Position numbers and translations under genes: made by a program | Part shown: positions 51,655 through 63,108 of the stretch, one piece after another | How positions within the stretch are numbered: position 1 is the stretch's first letter | Layout of the letters: every line of letters starts with the position of its first letter | The notes under the pieces: generated by a model | Told to the model about the DNA's origin: nothing | The model's input: only the letters and a program-made list of their open reading frames with translations | Databases searched by the model: none | From: Camarhynchus parvulus | Taxonomy: Eukaryota; Chordata; Aves; Passeriformes; Thraupidae | Direction of reading: 5' to 3' | Assembly (NCBI RefSeq): GCF_901933205.1 | Contig: NC_044572.1 | Location: 31,382,001-31,446,000 of the forward strand | DNA: 64,000 nucleotides

Positions 51655-54559
51655 GCATATTTCCCCACACTTTTTTCTTTCAGTATTTCGGTATTACCAT
51701 TCCTTAAGTTTCAATGACCAATTTAACACTGTGGTTTTCCTGCTTAGAATATATTCCTCTTTCACAGATGTTAGCAGAAAGTCCTTTACAAGTGTGGAAA
51801 TGACTGCAGTAACATTCTCTCTTTTGCACAGGTGCATGGCAGATATTTTATTTCCCTTAGGTAGGAAATATAAAAAAAAGAAGCCAAGTCTTGCAATGCT
51901 AAAATTTAAGAAAAAAGAAATCAGAAAAATCTGTGAAAATTGGATGAGTCCTTTTTCTAAAAACAGCAAAAAAGGTTTTGTCTCTACAGAAACAAAAACT
52001 AAGAGAGGCAAGTTTTGTTGAGGGGCTTTTTTCTGTCATTCACTCTTTTCTTACCATTTTTGGCCTGTCTCTTACAATCATTATTCTTATTTTTCTGATA
52101 TAATTTCTTCGTTCCCAAATCCCAAATGATCAGCTTTGACTGCAAAGAGTAGATTTGCCTGTTTTCATATCCTAGGTAAGGGCTTGCTTGCTTTGTCTGG
52201 GAAAGATGCTTGTGATATTTTATAGCCTGTATAGGATTCAATAACTTAAGTGAGTCTTTAGGCTTAAACCAAATACCACAGCGCACATGCTTTAGACAGA
52301 AGCTATGCTTCATTCCCACTGTGGAGTAAAATTAAGCCAGATCCTGACCTTGAGCCTGTAGTTTGTAAAGAGCTTTAAATGCTGGGCTTGTGCCCATTTA
52401 ACCCCACTGTAACAGTTGTAGGGTCATGGGGAGGTGACAGATGCTATCAGACACTTCCTACTGGAGATGATTAATTATGAAGAGAGATCTTTGCATAGAC
52501 TATATTTGAAAATTTCAGCTGAGGTTCTTGGCAGACCTACAGAAGCATCTTTGTTGATTCAAGCCAGCTAGTGCCTGTTGTGTTTATCACAGATTTCCTT
52601 GCAGAAGATAACCATCCAGGCAGATAAAAGCAATGAAATTTCAGTACAACACAACACTGGAAATTTGGATCACAAATAAACAAATATTGCCATCAATATT
52701 CCTGGCATTATATAGGTGTTATTAATATCAGGCTTACATATTGTAATTTTGTTTCTTAAACCATACAGATAGAGCTTAGATGTATGGATTTATTATCACA
52801 TTTGGCATATATTATTTATAGCATAAGAAAGGTGAAACATCTTGCAGCATGCATGTAAAGATTAGGATTTATTGTCCAGGAATCCTTGAACAATTTTATC
52901 AAAAGCCCATTTCTAGGTGGTGTTTTTCTGCAATAAATCATACAGCAGAAATCTATCAGTGGTCACCAGTAAGAGATAAATGAGAGCAGAGGAAAGAGGG
53001 TCATCACAGAATTTTTTTCTGTATCATGACCTGTCATTGGCAGAAATCCATTTATTATCGTACACAACTGATTTTTTTCTCTCACTCACTGGGTTTGCTG
53101 TTCTGGGCACTATTATCAAAAATGAAATTAAAACCTTTGCAGAATATAAGCTTTCAGGAATCATGAAAACAGAATTAATTTAAAGACCACAGGTGCAAAG
53201 ACTATCACTACTTTTACTCCCTCTCCTCGCCTCCTCGCTCGTACCTGCACTGTACTTTTTTCTTTCCTCTTTCTCCACCCTCTGCATAAGAATAAACTGT
53301 TTTCAGGTTTTCATTGCGGAGATAGGAGAGGAGAGGGACAGGGCCATAATCCTGCCATGGCAGTACATGCAGAATCTATAGATACACACAACTCAACCAG
53401 TTGATATGTGCAGGAAGGAGGTAAAATCTGTATTACCCTAGAGAAGTGAGGGAGATCTTCTTGAGCTGCATTAAGCTCAACTGAAATTCTCCAAGAACCT
53501 TTCTAAGTTTATTAATAAAGTGAAGTTTCTTTTTCTTTTTTTTTAAAGTAAGAAGGAAGGGGAGGGAAGAGCAATAAGGAGGAGGGCTGAAGTGTGACCT
53601 TTTTTGCAAGTTGAGATTAATGGAGGCAGGAAGGAGCAATATCATCTCACATATCTCAGTGAATATCACCACCCAGGTTTCTATAAGGTCCTCAGGAATG
53701 ATCCACTCATGCTCCAGGCAGCTGATGCAGGATTTGTTTGGGTAATGGAGCCTTCATCTAGGGCAGAATTATGCTCAGAGCAGTCAGGTTTGTGGGAAAC
53801 TAGAGAACAGAGTATAGGTGAAATTTTTATAATACAACAGCAAAACTTTTAAAACCATTTGACAGCTGAAGAGATTGATATATATCTCCTTTGTGCTAGT
53901 GTATCACTGGGGCACACGCTAAGATACCCAGACTGTGCTCCTTTTGAAAACCTTGGTTATTAGTGCTTTATTCATTCAGGATTTCATAACAGTGCAAGAG
54001 TTTTATTTGATTTCTCATCTCTCTGATATGTTTACCTTTTGGACATAAGCCAGAAGCATTTTATTTTCCCTGAGCTAGGTAAAGAAGTGGAAACGTGGGT
54101 CTGCATAGTCCTTTTAAATTAAATGACAAAGTGAACTTAAAGACATTCATTAATGAACTTCAGCTGCTCCTCATCAACAGAGACAAGACTGAGGCTGTGT
54201 AAGACAAGATCAGCTGTGTTAATTTATGTCAATGCTGGGCAGACCTTGATGTAAGTGAGTCACCAAACCATGATCTCCCCTTCCCAACACTGGACTAAGA
54301 GTTCTACACCCCAGGGAATGAGGTGCCATCCTTGGGGAGCACAAGTCTCATTGCCAGAATCCGTGTGCTGCCGCAAAGTAAAGCTCTTTCTTCTGCTGAA
54401 GAATATCACACATAACTCAGTAATCCACGCTTCTAAAATTTTTCTTACTTTCTTATGACTAAAATAGTAGTTACTGAAGTAATTTTCCAAATGGCTGGTA
54501 ACTATCACAATTGTTCTTTCATAACCTTACCACAAGCAAATACAAGATCTGATTGTAAT

Positions 54560-54680
54560 GCATAGTTTATTAGGTTAATACTGTGTATTTAATTAATTTA
54601 TTATTAATATATCATACAAAATAATTATTTATTTGATAAACTATATAATTTGTTGCTATATAATATTTGTATGTTATTAT
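54560..54680. repeat. AT-rich low-complexity stretch
   Basis: About 120 bases composed almost wholly of A and T (TTAATTAATTTATTATTAAT, then ATAATTATTTATTTGATAAA). It directly precedes a CR1 remnant. No coding or regulatory signal stands out. Confidence 0.75.
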
Positions 54681-54692
54681 TTCCTTAATTTA

Positions 54693-54770
54693 AAGGATTG
54701 ACTTGATGATCAAAGGTTGGACTCAAAAATCTCAGGCATCTTTTCCAACCTAATTGAGTCTGTGATCCTT
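54693..54770 (+). mobile_element. Degraded CR1 LINE 3' terminus
   Basis: GGATTGACTTGATGATC is followed by GGTTGGACTC, then CTTTTCCAACCTAATTGAGT and CTGTGATCC. These words, in this order, are the last part of a CR1 3' end in sense orientation with its octamer-type tail, but with substitutions and a local duplication or insertion. Only about 78 bases remain, so the assignment is probable and not certain. Confidence 0.65.
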
Positions 54771-55220
54771 ATATATAACTTCTGTAACTTATGAGGAGGA
54801 AAAAGAGGAAAAATTTAAAGTGAGCAATTCAGATTGCTGACAGGAATAATATTTAAAAGCCAGTCAGAAGAAATCTTTCTATCTGTTGTAGCTAGTACAG
54901 AGATGCTACAATTTTCAAATAAGTTCTAGCTGTAAATATATTTTACATCAAGTACCTGCAAATCTTGTTTGTATGAAAATTACTTGTTTGCTCTGTGTGA
55001 TCAGTTATAATCCTGCATGAAGGCTTGATTTTAACAGGCTGCAACACACGCGCAGATTCTGGATCTTCATGGATTAAACTTTATTAATTGTTTTAATCTT
55101 TCAAACTCTTCTCCATATACTGTAACTTTAGATAATTTTTCTTGTTGCTTGCATAAGTCTTTCACAAAGAAATTTATTCACGCAAAGTAGGGAAACTTGT
55201 ACAGATCTGTATCTGTAAAG

Positions 55221-55245
55221 ATTTGTATCTTGTAAAGATACAAAT
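55221..55245. repeat. Perfect inverted repeat, 11-bp arms
   Basis: ATTTGTATCTT (55221-55231) and AAGATACAAAT (55235-55245) are exact complements around a 3-base spacer, so this 25-base stretch can fold into a tight hairpin. A partial extra copy of the arm (TCTGTATCTGTAAAGA) lies just upstream at 55206-55221. Confidence 0.9.
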
Positions 55246-55268
55246 TCAGAAAAAGAAAAGAGGGAAGT

Positions 55269-55319
55269 ATTAAGATATTACAAGAATCTAACTAAAATAT
55301 TAAGATACCACAAGAACCT
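55269..55319. repeat. Tandem duplication, 30-bp period
   Basis: ATTAAGATATTACAAGAATC near 55269 recurs 30 bases later as ATTAAGATACCACAAGAACC with a few substitutions. This is an old local duplication. Confidence 0.85.
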
Positions 55320-58149
55320 CTTATTTTTCATTTAACCTTGACTTCACTGTTTACTTTCATCATGCATGGTAAACATCTTCAGAATTCTATTAAAAATTGA
55401 GTTGTACTTAAGAAAAGTTTTTAAAATCCCCCTTTTTAGGTATAAGATCATTACCAGTGTTTTTATTTGGCTGACATAATTTTCAACTAACTGGAAGATT
55501 GTATTCCTTGGAATCATGGCAGGTACAGACATGAACAATAATTTATGGCTACCACATTAAATGAATGGCTCAGCTTAGTAACTCACATTTCAACTTTACT
55601 GTAAACTCAACTAAATAGCTTAACCTACATGCAAAGTAAAATCTTCTAAATGGCTGTTAATATTTTTAAGCCATTAGTATGCTCAATATTGCACATAGTA
55701 TATTAGAATACAATTTTATGCCTATAAACCAGGGGAAAAAAAAACTACAGGGCAAATCACAAATTTTTAAGTTGTTAAGGCTTGAATTGATCATAAATCT
55801 ATTAATTTCTTCACTAAGCAGTAAAATAAGCAGTAGTTTACACTCTGCAGTCTAGGTCTCTTGGAAAAGACGGTTTGTATCTTTCTTTTTAGTATTTTGG
55901 TTGAAACCTTTAATTATAACCAATTGAATCTCCTTAAAGATTAGGGGGCCCACATAGACAGACTGCGCATACCCAGTCATTATCTGGAGCTCAACCAGAG
56001 ATTAATGTGGGTGAATTTTCTATGATATCATGCACTTTTACCTATTATCAAAATTTAAGATATATGCCATATAACCTTTCATTTTAATATTCATGCTGGT
56101 TTTAAGTGTCTTTTTCTTATAAATGCTACAATGAAATCTTCCCTTAAGGCAAATTCTTTTTTCACTGTCTGAAAGTTGGATGCAGCAGCATTGGGGATTT
56201 TATTAATGAGGAGAAAGAAGTGTCTGTGATTATAGGACTTCGAGAGTCACAGGAATTATGGGAATTGCAAAACAATTGCATGAAACCAGTTTAGCAGGGC
56301 CTTACAGAAACCCCAGTGTGGGTGTCACTGACAGTGGAGCAGGGACACACTGGATGGATTTTGGATGTATTCACCAAAATCACTTTGACATCAAACTGAA
56401 CACCATCTGCACTGAAATGGTGAGACCTTTTAGCCTGCTCTGTGTTGGACACAGACAAGCAGCAGAAGAGTGGAAAGGAACAGAGAAGGTAAATAAGAGG
56501 CAGAGACTCCTTGTAGTGGCAGAGTGAGCAGCCTCAGCTGCTCCACCACTGTCTGTCGAGCTCACACAGGGGAAGGAGTAAAAAGGTACTTTGTGCAGAG
56601 CAAATACTCCATGCTCTTGCTGCGTGGGACAAGGATGAGATGGCAGAGGGCCTCCTTCCTCCCTCCATTTCTGTAGGCAGGCCCTGTGCTAAAAGCAGCT
56701 TCCTGGTCTTAGTCTAGGATAAAACTTTCACCTTCCCTTTCCATTTTATCCTCTGAGCCTGTGTGCACTCACTTTGTAAATAATTTTGGCAGACAGAAGA
56801 GACAGAAGTAAGCACGTCTGTGTTTTAGGGTTCAATACTATCAAGTTGATAAGAGTCTGCCAAGTTAAAGAAATTCCTTGGCCTCTTTTCTATCACAGCC
56901 ACAGAAATTTGCTCAAAGGAAAGATGCCTCATATATCATCCAAGTACAACTGTGTTGGATCAGTTTTGCTCAGCCTCCTCCACATGTGCAGGATTTTGTG
57001 GTCCTTATTCCCCCTCATGATGTGAGTGCTTAAAACATCTGCAAGATTTCCACAAGTAAAGCAAGGTGAGAATGTAGTCCAGGAGATTTAGGGCTCATGT
57101 GAAAGATTTAAAAATTAGTTGTGAACAAGAACACTGTTTGCCCTTCAGACATCTGGGATTCATACATGAATCCTCTGCAGCAAAACAAGTTGATGTACAT
57201 GGGAAGTGGAACACTGAGTAGCAAGTGCAAGGAAGTCTGTGGGGCTTCAGCCCTTTCCCCTTGGAAAAGCTATGCATCCATAGCATGCCAAATTACAAAA
57301 TGACTTTGCCTTTTGCTAGTCACAAGCACCAAATTCTCCTGGGAAACTGTAGGACCCAACAGCTAAATTATTGTTGTCCCTTCAGAGTCTATTCCTGAGA
57401 CAGTGTGAGCAAGTTGGGAAGGATGCAGAATACCCAATTTGCTTTGTTTTTCAAGTGGACTTACAAAGGTGTTTAGGTCAGTGCATTTTTAATGGGAGAG
57501 TAAAGATGGAAATGTGAGTTTTAGCATCAAAAATGTGAGATATGTAAATTATTTTCCAATTTTAAGTTTTATTTTTCCTTAAAAATGAAAGGAAAGGTGA
57601 CTGGAACAGACAAAATGCAGCAGTGAAAATCAGAACCTACTCTGGAAAGCTTAATGTAATTGTTTAGTCATTGCCTATAGCAGCATTATAAAAAAAAAAG
57701 AGAGAATGAAATTTTGCAAGTCAAATTTCTCACAATACCCAGTGCTCTAAATTTCTTATATTTTGCTGTAAAGGGTTCCCCAGTTCTCTTTGCACTTCAG
57801 CAATAACTTAGTGGAGCAATTCTTTAAACATTTCTCCTTTGAAATAGTCTATAGGGCTTGCAGATAGAATTCTATAGTGAGAGGTAAAAAAATCCCTTTG
57901 TTAAAAATATAACAAGGAATCTTCAGGAAAAACGGTGATGGGATTGTAATTTTTACATATAATCTTATGAAAGATAAAATGATAAACCTCCTAACTACCC
58001 AGACCTACATAGGAGGGCACTAAACTCAGTCCCCTCTAACCCCTACTAGAAGCCCTAATGCAGAATCACTGCCGTGATTTATAATGAAAAAATATTTTTT
58101 ACAGCTTTTACTGTTACGATGCAAGAGAGCAAATGAATATACACTGTTA

Positions 58150-58500
58150 ATCTGTTTTTCAAAACTTCCTGCCTCTGCTTTTAGAGCAACAGAGCAGAGG
58201 TGTCTCACGTTGCCAGCGTTTAGGGATCTAATTGGGGTATTGTTCTGTACTTGCTGTTAGACAGTGTGGTGACAAGATGAATCTCAGCCAACACTGGCAG
58301 CCAGCCAGCGCATACCTTGCACAAACAAAGTGCAGGGCAATTAAAGTGTAAGTGCCAAAGGAGCACTGTTGAGAGAGAGCGAGCACAAAAATAGCCATCC
58401 AAGAAAGCACTTGGAAAATACATTTCTTTGGCTTATTGGAGCACTGCTGTTCCATCAGTTTATTTCTTTCTCTTGATGTCTTCCCCTCAACGGAATCTGT
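58150..58500. promoter_or_regulatory. Candidate conserved noncoding element
   Basis: Non-repetitive DNA, less AT-rich than its flanks, with retained CpGs (CACGTTGCCAGCGTTTAGGG at about 58206, CCAGCGCATACC at 58306) and words such as GATCTAATTGGGG and ACAAACAAAG that resemble homeodomain and forkhead or SOX cores. Minus-strand frames across it are under 80 codons with no family resemblance. The assignment depends on appearance alone. Confidence 0.28.
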
Positions 58501-59265
58501 TTTCCCCTCTTCAATATTTTTATTCTTTAGAGAAGTTTGGGAAAGCCGGGGTGAGGAGGGGATTTTTTTCCTAGCAGGGCAGGGGGGATAGGATTTCTAT
58601 TATGTGAATTGAGGCAAGAGGATATTAGAGAAGAAAGAGCTTTGGGAAGCATGTTATGAAATGGAGCTTTTTATAAAATATGTGAATTGGGTGTGCTATA
58701 CACATATTATGTGCTGCAGAAATATAGAACAATCATTCCATACACAGCTCTGTATAAATATTGAAACAAGGCCAATCATCAAAATGAAAGCTCCTAAGGA
58801 GTCTGATGTAACCCACATTCCCTGCTATGCAAACAGGTCTGCATTACTAAACTGAATTCACAATCACCTTATTAGAAATTTGTGCAATCTGTGTTGAACA
58901 TCTAGTGTCCTAAATGCTCTACAAATTATTCCAGCAGGGCATTCTGTGGCATTCAGTGACAAAACATAGCAGAGCTGAAACATTTATTACTTGGAAGCCT
59001 GGTTGTTAATAGATGGGCAAAACACTGTTGGAGAGGGAAGGGGAAAGCAGGCTGGGGAATTAGATAAAGGAGATAAAGGATAGACAAATGTACTAACACA
59101 ATTTCCACCCTCATTCCCGAACAAAACAGCTGATCACAATATGCATTTTTCTTTTCCTTCAAATCTGCTCCAGTGTTCTTGTGCAGCAGGTGTGTACTTG
59201 CAAAGACCAAAACAATGAGCCTTACTGAATTTCTGCCTGCTCTGGATAGTCTTGTTGGTGAGTCT

Positions 59266-59311
59266 GGTGGTTTGTTGGTGGTTTTTTTTTGGTTTTTTTT
59301 TTTTTTTTTTT
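59266..59311. repeat. T-rich low-complexity tract
   Basis: GGTGGTTTG words followed by two long T runs separated by GG (about 59281-59290 and 59293-59311). This is simple sequence of the same kind as that at 51.6 kb. Confidence 0.85.
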
Positions 59312-60968
59312 CTCTGAGAAAATATTTCTCTAATCAAGATTTTATGTCTACAAGATAATTTTTATTTCCCCTGTAGTTATACAGAGTACATTTTTAAAAT
59401 AATTTTGTTGTTCGTAGGCAGGTTTACTTATTGTGTCTAGCAGCAGCAGCAGGAGTCACAGAAATAAGCTTCCAAGCATATTGACAGCTATGGATGTATT
59501 TATTCATCTCAGCTTCTCTAAATACAACATCCAAATTCTTCCCTAAAATGTGTTTCTTTACTCCATGTCTGTCTCAGGTCAGAAGCAGCAGATACATGCT
59601 TTTTAACTTAGATTTGTTTTGAAAAACAATTATTTATTCTGTGGGAAGAAAAGGTTATATTGCAGAGGTCAGACTTTTATCATTTTATTTTTATGGAGCA
59701 AGCCTTTGGGATATTATAATAGTATGCCAGCTAAGCACCTAGATGGCTCTACAAGGTCAAACAGAGTTACAACAGGCATATTTTATGTATGTATCTTGCA
59801 AGTGTTGTCCCAGTACACTCCAACCCCACCAATAAACCATTTTATTGCTTTACAATAACACAGCTTTTTGTTTCACAGGAATTCCCCCCTTTGAATCAAT
59901 GTTAAATTCATACAAATGTCAATAATAAAAATTTGCCAAGCTCTTCCTGGGGTCACTTAATGACATTGTTAGGATTCTTAATGTAGCCACTAGGTGAAAG
60001 AGCTGCCAGTACTGCATAAAGAATGAGTTGTTCTACTCCTGCCAGAGCCTCAGCTGATTTACAACCACTTTGTGTTTGATGTTGGACAGGATAATTTCAT
60101 CAGTCTCCAGCCCTTGTGATCATATCCCAAAATGACTAGTCAGGTGAAGCCCTAGCCAAAGATTGCTTGTCACCTGTAGGAAGTAGCTGTCTGCTATGAG
60201 TAGTCTTTACTCATAAATGTAATCATCAGTTAGCTATTCATTGAGCTATACTTCATGGTCTAGATGTAGTAGTGAGGATAATGTACAAACACCTCACAGG
60301 GAAAATGCTTTGAAACAACAGATGTGGCCAGTAAAAAACTTGGGTTTTTACAGCAGGACAGCATCTTAAATGGAACTAACAGGCTTCCAAGTTCATCTCT
60401 GAAGGTTACTTCAGAAAACCTGTCAAAACCTCCCCCCCTCCCTGAGTGAGTCACTGAAGCAAATGTCCTGAAGTGAAAAACAATGATTTCCTAAAAGTCC
60501 AACACCAGCATCATCATGATGATTTAAGGCAGCCAGAGCAGGATAGGTATAAATATTTTGTGCACTATTGTTTTGAAAGAATATGTGATGTGATGATAGG
60601 GCTATCTGAGAGAACAGAATGCTAATGCAGCCACATCTCTGGGGGCAAATTCTTATTTGTTTTGGTTCCATTCCTTGAAATTGTGGAGGATGTGCCTATT
60701 TCTACTACAAGTGATTCATTTCCATCATATCCAGACATATAATTTGGGATGAAGTAACTAACACTCATCCATATTTTGCTATTCAACTGGGCTTAACCTG
60801 ACATTTATTCTCTTATTTTAAATAAATAAAAATCTTGTTTCAGAGGAAGTGAAGCTAGTAAGAATTCTGCAAAAGCATTATAAAATTGCCCAAGAGAAAA
60901 GCAGTACTGTTATTAGGCCAATGCTGCTGTAAATGATAAATTAAAAAGGCAACATGAAGAGGCTGAAA

Positions 60969-61085
60969 AGTGGTGACAGCTACAATGAGTACATTTTCTC
61001 TTTTCTCAGTGTGAGATCACAGTGCAGGAATATATGAACTTTGAATCCCTTTGTGAAATTTGTGCTCATTGTAGCTGTCACTGCT
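60969..61085 (+). repeat. Long inverted repeat, possible RNA hairpin
   Basis: Bases 60969-60993 pair with 61061-61085 to give a 25-bp stem around a 67-base loop. The central 16 bases, TGACAGCTACAATGAG at 60974-60989, are perfectly complementary to CTCATTGTAGCTGTCA at 61065-61080. The three imperfect pairs (60971/61083, 60972/61082 and 60990/61064) are all G-U in a plus-strand RNA and would be A-C mismatches in a minus-strand RNA. A further 4-bp helix (60995-60998 with 61055-61058) can form inside. The loop is longer than in a typical microRNA precursor. Alternatives are an old inverted duplication or chance. Pairing is read directly; any RNA role is inference. Confidence 0.8.
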
Positions 61086-62935
61086 GCAGGTGATGAACAC
61101 TCCCAACCTGTTGTTTCTCCTCTGTGCTTTTAAAAATGCAAGGGATAAGTTCTAGTAACAAAGGAGTAGATATTCTGAAAATATGGTCATATAGCTAATG
61201 GGGAGATCTGGATAAAAAATTCAATCTATTTTGGAATTTATTCAGAGGCTTGTGAGATTAAGATCAGACAGGTATTTAATTTCTAAAATTGTAGCTGGAA
61301 AAAAAGCATAACATTTTATGTATTTTAGTTATATCTATTTTGCCAGGATACTTCCAAGGTCTGAATGTACACTATTTTTTCTTCCTCAGGTTTGTTCCTC
61401 AAGGTCTGTTCTCTCTATTCATTTCACTAAAAAACTTATAGATCTAGTACCTGAAAAAAATATCTAAATTGAAACTACAGGTTCAAACAACTCAAAATGC
61501 AACAGGAAATGGACTGAGACTTCTAGCTTGTCTTATTAAGAAGAGGTATTTTTCAAATTTTGCATCTATAATATATTTGAAACTTTAGATTTTCAAATCA
61601 GAGAATGTGCAGATGACATATGGTGTGAGATAAGTTTTTTATTTAATTTTTTCTATTCTTGAATAAGGAAGGATAGAAATCAAAACATGCACAAAAGAAC
61701 AATTCAACTTTTCTTCCACAGAACAATTTTTCAAAGTATTCTGTTAGCACAGCTCGTTATGTTAATAATTTTATCATCTCTTTAAAGAGACCTGTATTTT
61801 GGAAATGTATATAGGGAGAGATTTTCTACTTCTTAAAATTCTCTTTATTTGATATTTTGCACTCTGAATTTTACTCCCATTACTCAACATTTTCTCTCAA
61901 TGCCTGGAAGCCCCTGTGGTTTGTATCAGCTTTTAACATGATACAGAACTTAGAGAGAAGCTCTCTTACACTGTGGCCTCCTTTTATTTCCTCCATGCTG
62001 ATGAACACACAACAGAGAGTTACTGGGAAAGAATAAATGGGATTTTTTAATATTATTTTGGCTTTAAAATGCAAATAAGATGTTATGCATGTTTTAATAC
62101 TAATGGAATATTTCCTGTTGTGTGGGTTTGCCCTGGTCAGAACAAGGACAAGTTTTTAATATCCAAAGGCAAAAATTCTTTTCAAACAAGTAGCTTGCAG
62201 TAGACACCCAATGACTGATTCTTCCCTGAGTACTACAGCACTACTAAGCACCATGGTAATAAAGGTGTTATATTTAATAACACTTTTCCATGTGTGACAA
62301 AAGAAAGAATCTTTGGCAATTGAGCAGCACTTTCTAGCACCCAGTTTAATTTGTCTCCTGCAAATTGTGTGCACAAACTGATCTACAGCATGAAGATTCT
62401 GCATTTGCCCTTCCAAAGCATTGCTTGACACAAACCATACACAATTATCAACAGCTTCCCTTTACAGAGAGACAAGGGAAATTATCCAAAAATGAGACAA
62501 CCAAGGCTTACAGGAAAGTGACATCTTTACATCTCTAAAGTAGGCAAAAGTAAAATTTGCTTAAGTTAAAGAAAACCAAAAACCTCCAAACCCCTAGGTA
62601 ATCTATAACTATTTTTTACTATATCTTGAAACAGCATGACTGTTATTGTATTGGCAGTGATGAGTGTCACTGCCTTCGCAAGCACTGTTGTGGCTATGTG
62701 ACTGTGGAAAGTGGCTGCTTGCCACTAGGGAGTCTCCAGAACTGTGCTGCCACGCTGCAACAACCATGGCTGGGACAGAATGGCTTCCTGGGGGAGGTTG
62801 TAACACCCAATATTATAGCAGGGAGCAACACTGGTGCATGTTCAGCAGCTTCCACAAGTACTGGAGCTGAATCTTTTCCAGGAGCAGCCCTGAAGGCTTA
62901 GGGCATCACTGCATCACTGGTACAATTGAAAAGCC
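61086..62935. other. Gene-free unique sequence
   Basis: No gene is supported. It is AT-rich up to about 62600, then more balanced in composition from 62630 to 62900, where overlapping short frames occur on both strands without any recognisable domain. Confidence 0.55.
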
Positions 62936-63108
62936 CCCTTCCCTTCCCTTCCCTTCCCTTCCCTTCCCTTCCCTTCCCTTCCCTTCCCTTCCCTTCCCTT
63001 CCCTTCCCTTCCCTTCCCTTCCCTTCCCTTCCCTTCCCTTCCCTTCCCTTCCCTTCCCTTCCCTTCCCTTCCCTTCCCTTCCCTTCCCTTCCCTTCCCTT
63101 CCCTTCCC
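62936..63108. repeat. (CCCTT)n pentanucleotide array, AAGGG on the minus strand
   Basis: Thirty-four consecutive CCCTT units followed by CCC, with no interruption that I can see over 173 bases. On the minus strand the array is GGGAA repeated: runs of three G with two-base spacers, the canonical pattern for G-quadruplexes, and also a polypurine tract able to form triplex DNA. Perfect purity implies recent expansion or active length change. The long Gly-Arg-Glu-Gly-Lys and Phe-Pro-Ser-Leu-Pro frames through it are artefacts. Confidence 0.99.

Larger units (their letters stand above)
47030..54692. other. Gene-free unique sequence
   Basis: No gene is supported. Simple tracts include a run of 16 A at about 50410-50425 and a T/GT-rich tract at about 51606-51654. 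The remainder is unique AT-rich DNA with short open frames only. Confidence 0.55.
54771..60968. other. Gene-free unique sequence with candidate regulatory DNA
   Basis: No gene is supported. It contains an 11-bp hairpin at 55221-55245, a 30-bp-period duplication at 55269-55319, a candidate conserved element at 58150-58500 and a T-rich tract at 59266-59311. Other open frames are short and show no domains. Confidence 0.55.

Noticed and set aside
60969..61085. Calling the inverted repeat a microRNA gene
   Set aside because: The 67-base loop is long for a precursor, and the sequence alone gives no sign of Drosha or Dicer processing. It is kept as a candidate hairpin only.
46808..63108. CRISPR-like array
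   Set aside because: The only regular repeats are 5-base microsatellites without spacers, and the DNA is vertebrate.
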